From: Selenomonas sp. FOBRC6
Lineage (GTDB): Bacteria > Bacillota > Negativicutes > Selenomonadales > Selenomonadaceae
NCBI RefSeq assembly: GCF_000286455.1
Contig: NZ_ALKG01000147.1
Location: 1-63,250 of the forward strand
DNA length: 63,250 nucleotides
Reading direction: 5' to 3'
Position 1 is the stretch's first letter; each line of letters starts with the position of its first letter. Below the pieces are notes generated by a model, which did not search any database, was not told where the DNA came from, and saw only the letters and a program-made list of their open reading frames with translations. This document shows positions 52,733 to 60,293 of the stretch, piece by piece. A program made the translations under genes and the position numbers.

Positions 52733-53758
52733 TCAGCAGATCTTGCGAATCCAGCCCTCAGGAGCCTCGACCGTGCCGAGCTGAATGCCACGCAGCGTGT
52801 CATAGAGCTTCTGCAGGACAGGTCCCATGTGCTCCATGCCGCTCGGGAATGCGATTACATCATCGCCGTGCGTCACCGAGCCGACCGGCGAGATCACCGC
52901 AGCGGTTCCGCACAGGCCGCACTCGGCAAACTCCGGAAGCTCCGCGAACGCGATGGGACGCTCCTCCACCTTCATACCGAGGATGTGCTCGGCGATATAA
53001 ACGAGAGAACGGCGCGTGATTGACGGCAGGATCGAATCCGACTTTGGCGTCACGACCGTGCCAGCCTTCGTCACAAACAGGAAGTTCGCGCCGCCCGTCT
53101 CCTCAACATACGTGCGCGTGGCGGCATCGAGGAACATATTCTCATCAAAGCCCGCCGCTTTCGCCGTCATATAGGCATGCAGACTCATCGCATAGTTCAG
53201 CCCCGCCTTGATGTGCCCCGTGCCGTGCGGCGCCGCGCGGTCAAAGTCGCTCACGCAGATGCGTACAGGCTTCGCACCGCCCTTGAAGTACGGCCCCACG
53301 GGCGTTGCAAAGAGGCGAAACTGATATGCATCCGCCGGCTTCACGCCGATCACCTCGCCCGTCGCGAAGATGAGCGGGCGCAGATAGAGCGATGCGTCCG
53401 AGCCGTACGGCGGCACATAATCGCGGTTCGCCGTGACCACCGCGTCCACCGCCTCGATAAAGCGCTCCTCGGGGAACGACGGCATCTCGAGATACGCTGC
53501 CGACGCATACATGCGCGCCGCATTGAGATCGGGGCGGAACGTCACGATATGACCGTCCACGGTCTCATATGCCTTCAGCCCCTCGAAGACCTCCTGGCAG
53601 TAGTGCAGAATGCCCGCACACTCGCTGAGCGCAACCGTCGCATCGGACGTCAGTCCGCCCGCATCCCACGCACCATCCGCATAGTTCGACACATACCGCT
53701 CGGGCAGTGCGCGGTACGCAAACCCCAAATTTCCCCAGTCAATATCCGCTCTTGCCAT
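52733..53758 (-). CDS. ilvE: Branched-chain amino acid aminotransferase
   Basis: A 341-residue PLP enzyme that makes or breaks down leucine, isoleucine and valine. The PLP Lys is in GHIKAGLNYAM, with YVEETGGANFLFV and SILPSITRRSL later; class IV, large BCAT type. It has its own promoter with a palindrome at the start point. Ends 221 nt before cdaA without a clear terminator. Confidence 0.95.
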   Translation of the reverse strand: MARADIDWGNLGFAYRALPERYVSNYADGAWDAGGLTSDATVALSECAGILHYCQEVFEGLKAYETVDGHIVTFRPDLNAARMYASAAYLEMPSFPEERFIEAVDAVVTANRDYVPPYGSDASLYLRPLIFATGEVIGVKPADAYQFRLFATPVGPYFKGGAKPVRICVSDFDRAAPHGTGHIKAGLNYAMSLHAYMTAKAAGFDENMFLDAATRTYVEETGGANFLFVTKAGTVVTPKSDSILPSITRRSLVYIAEHILGMKVEERPIAFAELPEFAECGLCGTAAVISPVGSVTHGDDVIAFPSGMEHMGPVLQKLYDTLRGIQLGTVEAPEGWIRKIC

Positions 53759-53773
53759 AACTCCGCCTCTTTC

Positions 53774-53787
53774 CTACAAAAATGTAG
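53774..53787 (-). promoter_or_regulatory. Palindrome CTACA-N4-TGTAG at the ilvE start point
   Basis: A perfect 5-bp inverted repeat with a 4-nt (ATTT on either strand) centre lies just downstream of the -10 box, covering the predicted start near 53785. This is a typical operator position; the regulator cannot be named. Confidence 0.4.
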
Positions 53788-53791
53788 TCCT

Positions 53792-53820
53792 ATCATAGTA
53801 CGATGAAGCACGATTGTCAA
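53792..53820 (-). promoter_or_regulatory. Strong sigma-A-type promoter for ilvE
   Basis: On the minus strand, a perfect TTGACA is 17 bp from TATGAT, in the gap after the NAD(P)HX gene. Confidence 0.82.
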
Positions 53821-53870
53821 CGATGTAATGCCTCAGTACGAAGTATTCGCATGGGACTTGCTCCGTAAAC

Positions 53871-55427
53871 TCATACCGTTGTATTCGTCAGCTCCTTCAG
53901 CGCACGCGGCAGGAGCTCCAGAATATCGCCCGCCACAAGACCATTGCCGTTGTACTCATACGCGAGATCGCCTGCACGCCCGTGTGCATACACGCCGACA
54001 ATCGGCGTCATCCCGCTCTCCATCTGCCGCATCAGCCCCGCGATCGTACCCGCGAGCACATCGCCCGCACCAGCCGTCGCCATACCCGCGTTGCCGCAAG
54101 TCGTAAAGAACGCATCCCCGTCGGGGTAGACCACGATTGTACACGCACTCTTCACGACAAAGACCGCCTGATGTGCGTGCGCAGCCTCGCGCGCCACGCC
54201 GAGCAAATCATCCTCGACCTCGTCCACCGTCTTGCCCAGGAGCGCCGCAAACTCTCCGAGATGCGGCGTCAGGATCGGCACCTGCGGCAGATCGCGCAGC
54301 GCGTCGAGATGTCCTTGGAATGCCGCGATTGCATCCGCGTCCATCACAAGCGGCACCTTGACATCCGCCGCAAAGAGGCGCACGAATTCACTCGTCTCCG
54401 CCTTGCGCCCAAGCCCCGGTCCGATGAGTACGGCATCCATATTCTGTGCGAGCGAAAGAGCTGCCTCGAGAGCCTTCATCCCGCCGAAATAGCCCGCCCC
54501 CTCATCCGGAACGGGAACTACCATGACCTCCGTCAGCTTCGCCGCGAGTACAGGGTATAGGCGCTCGGGCACGGCAAGGGTCACCAGCCCCGCCCCAATG
54601 CGCAGAGCCGCCTCCGCCGCAAGTGCCGCTGCGCCCGTCATCCCGAGCGAGCCCGCGAGCATGAGAATGCGTCCGCAGCTGCCCTTGTGCACGTCGCGCG
54701 CACGTGCGGGCAGGAGCTTCGCCGCAGCCTCCCGCGTAATGAGCGACTGGCGCAGTGCCTCCCCTTCGAGCAGAGCGCGGGGGATACCGATATCATCCAC
54801 AAGCAGCTGCCCCGCGGCATTTGCCCCTGCGCCAAGGAGATGCCCGACCTTCGGCAGGCCGAGGGCAAGCGTGCGCTCCGCACGCACGGCAATGGAGCCG
54901 ATACGCCCCGTATCCGCCTCCACTCCACTCGGGATATCGATCGCTATCACAGGCCTTCCCGCAGCATTGATTTCCTCGATGACACGCAGAACGGGCTTAC
55001 GCAGCTCACCATGCGTCCCCGTACCGAGGATGCCGTCCACGACGGCATCGGTAAAGCGCAGCGAGACACGCAGGCGATCCCAGTCCCGATCACTGACGAG
55101 CGGACGGATCTCCACGCCCATTGCACGCAGCGCATCGTGCATCGCACGCGCCGCCTCGCTCAGGCGCTCCTCCTCTCCCGTGAAGAAGAGCTTCACGCGC
55201 GCGCCCATATTCATGAGATGGCGCGCAGCAGCAAAGGCATCCCCTCCATTGTTGCCGCCGCCGGCAAAGACGGTGAACACCTTATCCGCTGCTCCGTCGA
55301 TCATTGCGGCGGCCTCCTCCGCCGTCCGCCGTCCGGCATTCTCCATCAGAGCAATGGCGGGCAGACCGTAGTCCTTTACCACAGTCTCATCAATTCGGCG
55401 CATATCCTCTGCAAACGATACATTCAT
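53871..55427 (-). CDS. nnr: Bifunctional NAD(P)HX epimerase/dehydratase
   Basis: A 518-residue repair enzyme for hydrated NAD(P)H. The N-terminal YjeF_N epimerase domain (about 1-210) has LMENAGRRTAEEA and GGGNNGGDAFAAARHL; the C-terminal ADP/ATP-dependent dehydratase (about 225-510) has HKGSCGRILMLAGS and NAGMATAGAGDVLAG. The start is ATG 55427, 7 nt after GGAGG, overlapping the acpS stop by 4 nt. Confidence 0.95.
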   Translation of the reverse strand: MNVSFAEDMRRIDETVVKDYGLPAIALMENAGRRTAEEAAAMIDGAADKVFTVFAGGGNNGGDAFAAARHLMNMGARVKLFFTGEEERLSEAARAMHDALRAMGVEIRPLVSDRDWDRLRVSLRFTDAVVDGILGTGTHGELRKPVLRVIEEINAAGRPVIAIDIPSGVEADTGRIGSIAVRAERTLALGLPKVGHLLGAGANAAGQLLVDDIGIPRALLEGEALRQSLITREAAAKLLPARARDVHKGSCGRILMLAGSLGMTGAAALAAEAALRIGAGLVTLAVPERLYPVLAAKLTEVMVVPVPDEGAGYFGGMKALEAALSLAQNMDAVLIGPGLGRKAETSEFVRLFAADVKVPLVMDADAIAAFQGHLDALRDLPQVPILTPHLGEFAALLGKTVDEVEDDLLGVAREAAHAHQAVFVVKSACTIVVYPDGDAFFTTCGNAGMATAGAGDVLAGTIAGLMRQMESGMTPIVGVYAHGRAGDLAYEYNGNGLVAGDILELLPRALKELTNTTV

Positions 55428-55801
55428 CGCTGACCCTCCAATATACAATATGCCGTCGCGTAGTCGCGCTCATGAGAGAGCGTGATCCACACGTGCTTTA
55501 CGCCCATCTCTGCCGCAAGACGTGCAAAATATCCACTGAGATGCACTGTGGGCGCACCGAGTGCATTCGGCAGGATCTCCACATCCTGCATCTGCCCATC
55601 GCGCAGCCCCGTGCCAAACGCCTTGAGCACGGCCTCTTTGCCCGCAAATCGCGCGGCAAGACTTGCTGCCCGCCCCTTGCCTCGTGATGCGGCATAGGCG
55701 CGTTCCTGTGCCGTATAGACTCGTTCGAGAAAGCGTGGGTTCTCAATCGCACGCGCGACGCGCGGGATGTGGATAATGTCGCTGCCGATGCCCAGAATCA
55801 T
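55424..55801 (-). CDS. acpS: Holo-ACP synthase
   Basis: A 125-residue enzyme that attaches phosphopantetheine to acyl carrier protein. Mg-binding Asp in GIGSDIIHIPRV and Glu in RFAGKEAVLKAFGTGL are present. The start is ATG 55801 after GGAGGA; longer readings run into the terminator of motB. The acpS-nnr pair is common. Confidence 0.95.
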   Translation of the reverse strand: MILGIGSDIIHIPRVARAIENPRFLERVYTAQERAYAASRGKGRAASLAARFAGKEAVLKAFGTGLRDGQMQDVEILPNALGAPTVHLSGYFARLAAEMGVKHVWITLSHERDYATAYCILEGQR

Positions 55802-55823
55802 ACGTCCTCCGCCTGATGATACA

Positions 55824-55857
55824 AAAAGGAGCCATTGCACCCGCAATAGCCCCTTTC
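55824..55857 (-). terminator. Intrinsic terminator after motB
   Basis: A 14-bp stem (two G-T pairs) with a 4-nt loop (GGGT), followed by five T on the minus strand, 20 nt after the motB stop. acpS starts 23 nt beyond it, so acpS-nnr must rely on read-through or an unseen promoter. Confidence 0.85.
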
Positions 55858-55877
55858 AATTCCTTTTTCTCTTACAT

Positions 55878-56801
55878 TCAACGCTGCAGCGGTGCCGGTA
55901 CCACCCCTGGTGAGTTCGGGGTCGGCCGCTGAGCAGCACCCATGATCTCAGACGAACCAGCCTGTGCCCCCGTGCCCGTCGAGGTCGGCATTGCATTCGA
56001 CGGCGCATTTGCACTCGTCTTTACCTGCCCGTCAGAGGCGCTGATCGAGTCGTCCTGGCTGAAGCGCATGCTGCGCGCAATGAAGACCTCAACACGACGA
56101 TTCTGCGCACGCCCCTCCTCCGTATCATTCGATGCAATCGGACGATATTCACTGTAGCCCAGCGCACTGAACCGCGCGGGATTGAGTGACGGCTGTGCGC
56201 CCATGAGACCACGCATGAGATTCACGGCACGCGAGGAGCTCAGCTCCCAGTTCGACGGGAACTGCGCCGTAGAGATCGGCACATTATCCGTGTGTCCCGA
56301 GATGGTCACGCGCTCCGGCAGGGAGGAAAGGAGAGCCGCGATCACAGGCACAATCTGCTCCGCCTGCCCCTGCAGCGATGCAGAGCCGGAGGCAAAGAGT
56401 GCCTTTTCCTTCAGTCGGATCATCAGCCCGTCCTCAGTGAGCTCCGTACTGACCTGATCCTCAAGATTGTTCTCTTTGATATACTGTTCGAGTTTCTCCT
56501 GCGCCTCACGCAGATTCTCGTTTTCTTCCATGTACGCACTGTTGGAGCTCTCAGCTCCTGAGCTCGGCGTCGACGGCATCGACATGGAGGGCCCCATACC
56601 GGAGAAGAAGGACGGCCCGCCCATATTGAACGCCGCCGTGAACGCCTGGGCGAGTGCCTGCATCTTCGACGAGTCCGTCTGCGACATCGCAAAGAGCGCG
56701 ATGAAGAGCGCCAGGAGCAGCGTCATTAGATCCGAATACGGGAGGAGCCAGGCCTCGCCTGCTTCTTCTTCATGCGGCTTCGCATGCTTCTTTCTCGCCA
56801 T
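55878..56801 (-). CDS. motB: Flagellar stator protein MotB
   Basis: A 307-residue stator subunit. One transmembrane helix (about 20-42) contains the proton- or sodium-binding Asp24 in LLPYSDLMTLLLALF. A Ser/Met-rich stretch and a charged helix lead to the OmpA-like peptidoglycan-binding domain (about 130-245, with ISGHTDNVPI and NRRVEVFI). The last 60 residues are a Ser/Thr/Pro-rich tail. It is coupled to motA. Confidence 0.96.
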   Translation of the reverse strand: MARKKHAKPHEEEAGEAWLLPYSDLMTLLLALFIALFAMSQTDSSKMQALAQAFTAAFNMGGPSFFSGMGPSMSMPSTPSSGAESSNSAYMEENENLREAQEKLEQYIKENNLEDQVSTELTEDGLMIRLKEKALFASGSASLQGQAEQIVPVIAALLSSLPERVTISGHTDNVPISTAQFPSNWELSSSRAVNLMRGLMGAQPSLNPARFSALGYSEYRPIASNDTEEGRAQNRRVEVFIARSMRFSQDDSISASDGQVKTSANAPSNAMPTSTGTGAQAGSSEIMGAAQRPTPNSPGVVPAPLQR

Positions 56802-56802
56802 A

Positions 56803-57558
56803 TCAGCCCTCTCCCTTCAGCGCCTCACGCTCCGTCTGCGGGATGAAGACCATGAGCTTCGCCTCGATCGCGGTCGGGGAGTCGCCCGCCTGCAGCGAGA
56901 GAATGCCCTCGATGATCATGCGCTTCTGACTGACTTCCTGCTCGGACATGATCTTGAGCTTATTCGCGAACGGCATCCAGAGAACGTATCCGGTAAAGAT
57001 ACCCAGAATCGTCGCAACGAATGCAGCTGCAATGGAGTGACCGAGTTTATCGATATCGTTCAGGTTACCCAGAGCAGCAATCAGGCCGACAACGGCGCCC
57101 AGAACGCCCAGCGTTGGTGCGTACGTGCCCGCCTGTGTGAACATCGAACGCCCCTCGGCGTGGCGCTCCTGCATGATCGCCAGCTCTGCATCCAGAACAT
57201 CACCGTCGATGACCATGCCCAGACCCGTGCGGAAGAACGGATCCTGAATCTCCTGCGCCTTGCTCTCAAGGGCAAGGATGCCCTCACGGCGCGCAATCTG
57301 CGACAGCTCGATGAACTGCTGCACGAGCTGCCCCTTTTCCTGAAGCTGCGGAACTTGGCAGGTCTTCTTGATCAGGTTGATGAAATTTCCCAGCTGCTCC
57401 ATGCGAAAACCAATGAACAAGCATGAGAACGTACCACCAATGATGATGAGGAACGCCGCTGGATTGTTGAGCGCCGTGAGCGGTGCTCCCTTCAGGATCA
57501 TGCCGACAAAGATCGAGATGACCCCCATGATAAGCCCGATGACTGTTGATTTTTCCAA
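56803..57558 (-). CDS. motA: Flagellar stator protein MotA
   Basis: A 251-residue channel subunit with four transmembrane helices. EKSTVIGLIMGVISIFVG starts it, then the cytoplasmic loop with the charged motor-contact region (ARREGILALESKAQ), and VLGAVVGLIAALGNLNDIDKLG with the Pro-type helix 3-4 motifs. I place the start at TTG 57558 because GGGGGG lies 8 nt upstream; an ATG at 57579 with a weaker SD is possible. Its -10/-35 elements are unclear (TTGAGT-16-TAGGAT is the best candidate). Confidence 0.94.
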   Translation of the reverse strand: MEKSTVIGLIMGVISIFVGMILKGAPLTALNNPAAFLIIIGGTFSCLFIGFRMEQLGNFINLIKKTCQVPQLQEKGQLVQQFIELSQIARREGILALESKAQEIQDPFFRTGLGMVIDGDVLDAELAIMQERHAEGRSMFTQAGTYAPTLGVLGAVVGLIAALGNLNDIDKLGHSIAAAFVATILGIFTGYVLWMPFANKLKIMSEQEVSQKRMIIEGILSLQAGDSPTAIEAKLMVFIPQTEREALKGEG

Positions 57559-57724
57559 AACAAAAGCCCCCCATTCCATTTCTCTCGATCAGCGAACGCA
57601 CACATATCCGCTCCGTCAGATACACGTCCACATCTTCCTATATTATTCCATAATTCCCTAAAAAATCCTACCTATTTTTTAAAAAAACTCAAGAAATTTT
57701 TTTCAATAAATTTGCATTATCCTA

Positions 57725-57753
57725 TCATACATTCACTGAAAATATGGTATAAT
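57725..57753 (+). promoter_or_regulatory. Candidate extended -10 promoter for the lysR gene
   Basis: TGG-TATAAT at 57745-57753 gives an extended -10 box, with a poor -35 17 bp upstream. It lies 40 nt before the ATG in the A/T-rich gap shared with divergent motA. Confidence 0.5.
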
Positions 57754-57792
57754 AGAAAGCGCATAAAAAAAACTTATTAGGAGGATGGTCTC

Positions 57793-58689
57793 ATGGAACT
57801 ACGGCAGTTGGAATATTTCCAGATGGCGAGCCGCCTGAAAAACATCACGCGCGCCGCCGAACGCCTCCGCGTCTCCCAGCCGAATATCACTGTTGCGATC
57901 AAAAAACTGGAGGGCGAACTTGGCATACAGCTCTTTGACCGCAGTCAGAAGCAGCTCTCCCTGACCCCCGAGGGTGCAGTCTTCCTCGGGCGCGTCGAGG
58001 TAGCGCTGCGCAACATACAGGACGCCGTGCTCGAGGTCAACGACTACAAGCAGCTGCAGAAGGGCACAATCAAGATCGGCATCCCGCCAATGATGGGTGC
58101 CTACCTCTTTCCGAAAATTTTCTCGAGCTTTCAGCGCCGCTACTCCCACCTCGACGTATACCTGCATGAGGAGGGCTCCGTCGCAATCCGCGAGCAGCTT
58201 GAGCGCGACGAGCTGGACTTCGGCATCATCATCATCCCCGACACCTCACCGAACCTCCAGCTCCTCCCGATGGCGCGCAGCCAGATTGTCTGCTGTGTCC
58301 CCGAGGACAGCGATCTCGCTGCACGCAAGGCGATCACGCTTCAGGACGTTGAGGATCACAACCTCATCATGCTCAAAGAGGGTTCCTTCCTACGACAGAC
58401 CATGCTGCAAAAGATGAAGACAGCAGGCTTTACGCCGAACATTGTACTCGAATCCAATCAGGTCGTCACCATCATGGGGCTCGTCGCGAGCGGCGTTGGA
58501 AATGCATTCCTGCTCGACATGATCGTGCGTGACACGCCGGGCATCCGCGCCATACCACTCGCTACGCCCGTATACGTCGACGTCGGTCTTGCGTGGAAGC
58601 GCGACCGCTACATCTCGCGCGCCGCGCAGTCATTCATCGAGTTCAGCAAGAGCATACTCAGCCACCAACCCGATCATACGATGCTCTGA
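57793..58689 (+). CDS. LysR-type transcriptional regulator
   Basis: A 298-residue regulator. The winged helix-turn-helix covers about 1-60 (LEYFQMASRLKNITRAAERLRVSQPNITVAIKKLE), then a linker helix and a two-lobe effector domain (about 90-290). AGGAGG precedes the ATG. It is on the plus strand, divergent from motA and convergent with the dicarboxylate carrier. Whether it controls either neighbour is unknown; LysR proteins most often regulate the divergent gene. Confidence 0.92.
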   Translation: MELRQLEYFQMASRLKNITRAAERLRVSQPNITVAIKKLEGELGIQLFDRSQKQLSLTPEGAVFLGRVEVALRNIQDAVLEVNDYKQLQKGTIKIGIPPMMGAYLFPKIFSSFQRRYSHLDVYLHEEGSVAIREQLERDELDFGIIIIPDTSPNLQLLPMARSQIVCCVPEDSDLAARKAITLQDVEDHNLIMLKEGSFLRQTMLQKMKTAGFTPNIVLESNQVVTIMGLVASGVGNAFLLDMIVRDTPGIRAIPLATPVYVDVGLAWKRDRYISRAAQSFIEFSKSILSHQPDHTML

Positions 58690-58701
58690 TATAGACAGAG
58701 C

Positions 58702-58735
58702 AAGCCTCCTCCGCAGCAAACGGAGGAGGCTTTTC
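58702..58735. terminator. Terminator between lysR and the dicarboxylate carrier
   Basis: A 12-bp perfect stem (AAGCCTCCTCCG / CGGAGGAGGCTT) with a 7-nt loop. T follows on the plus side and A/T on the other, so it may serve both convergent genes. Confidence 0.85.
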
Positions 58736-58754
58736 TATGCGCAATTTATACTGC

Positions 58755-60098
58755 TCAGAAAATCAGATGTGCTACGACGTAGCCGACGCAGCAGCCCGAA
58801 ATGACGCCGATCAGCCCTGGAATCATGAACGAGTGGTTCAGGATGTACTTGCCGATGCGCGTCGTGCCCGAGCGGTCAAAGCCGATGCACGCGAGGTCGG
58901 ACGGATAGGTCGGCAGGAAGAAGTAGCCGTAGCATGCCGAGATGAACGAGAGTACGAGGATCGGATCCATGCCCACATTGATCGCCATCGGCACAACGAT
59001 TGCAATCGCCGCGCCCTGCGAGTTCACGAGCTTCGACGTGAGGAACGCGAGGACGGCGTACGCCCACGGATAGGTCTGCACGGCAGAGCCGAGGAACTCC
59101 TTCAGGAAGCCAATGTGGTTCATGAAGTACGTATCCGCCATCCATGCAACACCATAGACCGAGACAAGCGCCACAACGCCCGAGCGGAACACCTGCGAGT
59201 TGCCGACATCCTTCGCCTTGACCTTGCAGCTGACGAGAATGACAGCCCCCACGAGTAGCATGACCATCTGGATGACGACGACCATCGAGATTGCCTTCGG
59301 GGCAGCATCCGGCTTCGGCGGGAACTTCGGCAACAGTTCGGGGAAGTTACCGAGCACCGCAATCGCAATGATACCCGCGAAGAAGATGAACATCGCGCGG
59401 TAGTATTCCTTCGGCAGCTCCTTATCGAGCAGCGTCTCCGCATCGCCGTAGACATACTTCTTGTTCTCGGGGTCGCGGATGAACTCCTGGAATCGCTCAT
59501 CCTGCTCGAGATCCTTGCCGCGGCGATAGCTCCAGAGCGCGGCAAAAAGGACGCCGAATCCTGTCGCAGGAATCGAGACCGAGAGCACCTGGAACACAGT
59601 GAACTCATGCCCCGAGGCGGAGAGGAAGGCAACCATCGAGACGACAGCAACCGACACAGGCGAGGCACAGATCCCCATCTGCGAGGCAACGGACGAGACC
59701 GCCATCGGACGCTCGGGACGGATGCCCTGCTTGATCGCGATATCGTAGATGATTGGGAACATCGTGTAGACCACGTGACCCGTACCGCAGAGCACCGTCA
59801 GGAACCACGTCGTGAGCGGCGCGAGGATCGTGACATGCTTCGGATTGTTGCGCAGGAACTTCTCTGCATACTTGAGCATGACCGTGAGTCCGCCCGAGGT
59901 CTGCAGGAAGCCCGCGCACGTCACCACCGCGAGGATGATGAGCATGACATCGACCGGCGGCTTGCCCGGCTGATAGCCGAAGCCAAACGTGTAGATCACG
60001 AGGCCGAAGCCACTGATCACCGCAAGGCCAAGACCGCCGTGCCGCACACCGACAATCAGGCAGGCCAGCAGGACAATAAAGCCCAACAACATTTCCAT
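58755..60098 (-). CDS. Anaerobic C4-dicarboxylate transporter (DcuA/DcuB family)
   Basis: A 447-residue inner-membrane carrier with about 11-12 helices that exchanges fumarate, malate or aspartate for succinate in anaerobic respiration or fermentation. Conserved stretches are IILAVVTCAGFLQTSGGL, CGTGHVVYTMFPIIYDIAI and FLPTYPSDLACIGFDRSGTTRIG. The start is ATG 60098, with GGGGGA upstream; a longer reading lacks homology. This fits a succinate/propionate-producing Selenomonas lifestyle (inference). Confidence 0.92.
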   Translation of the reverse strand: MEMLLGFIVLLACLIVGVRHGGLGLAVISGFGLVIYTFGFGYQPGKPPVDVMLIILAVVTCAGFLQTSGGLTVMLKYAEKFLRNNPKHVTILAPLTTWFLTVLCGTGHVVYTMFPIIYDIAIKQGIRPERPMAVSSVASQMGICASPVSVAVVSMVAFLSASGHEFTVFQVLSVSIPATGFGVLFAALWSYRRGKDLEQDERFQEFIRDPENKKYVYGDAETLLDKELPKEYYRAMFIFFAGIIAIAVLGNFPELLPKFPPKPDAAPKAISMVVVIQMVMLLVGAVILVSCKVKAKDVGNSQVFRSGVVALVSVYGVAWMADTYFMNHIGFLKEFLGSAVQTYPWAYAVLAFLTSKLVNSQGAAIAIVVPMAINVGMDPILVLSFISACYGYFFLPTYPSDLACIGFDRSGTTRIGKYILNHSFMIPGLIGVISGCCVGYVVAHLIF

Positions 60099-60168
60099 AA
60101 ATATAATTCCCCCATTCTGATGCTTCCGCAGAGTCCCCACTCCGCACAGATATAATACATCTTGCGTC

Positions 60169-60198
60169 ATTATACAGCATAAATGCGTTATTAGTAAA
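60169..60198 (-). promoter_or_regulatory. Promoter for the dicarboxylate carrier gene
   Basis: On the minus strand, TTTACT is 18 bp from a perfect TATAAT, 65-70 nt before the SD. Confidence 0.6.
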
Positions 60199-60249
60199 GT
60201 CTTCTAGGTATAAATGCAAACTATATCTTAAAAACATCTGCCGCAATAC

Positions 60250-60276
60250 AAAGAGCCGCCCATACGGGCGGCTCTT
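60250..60276 (-). terminator. Terminator after flgE
   Basis: An 11-bp perfect stem (AAGAGCCGCCC / GGGCGGCTCTT) with a GTAT loop, 18 nt after the flgE stop, followed by a short T-rich run on the minus strand. Confidence 0.8.
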
Positions 60277-60293
60277 GCGCGGGAGATATTCGT

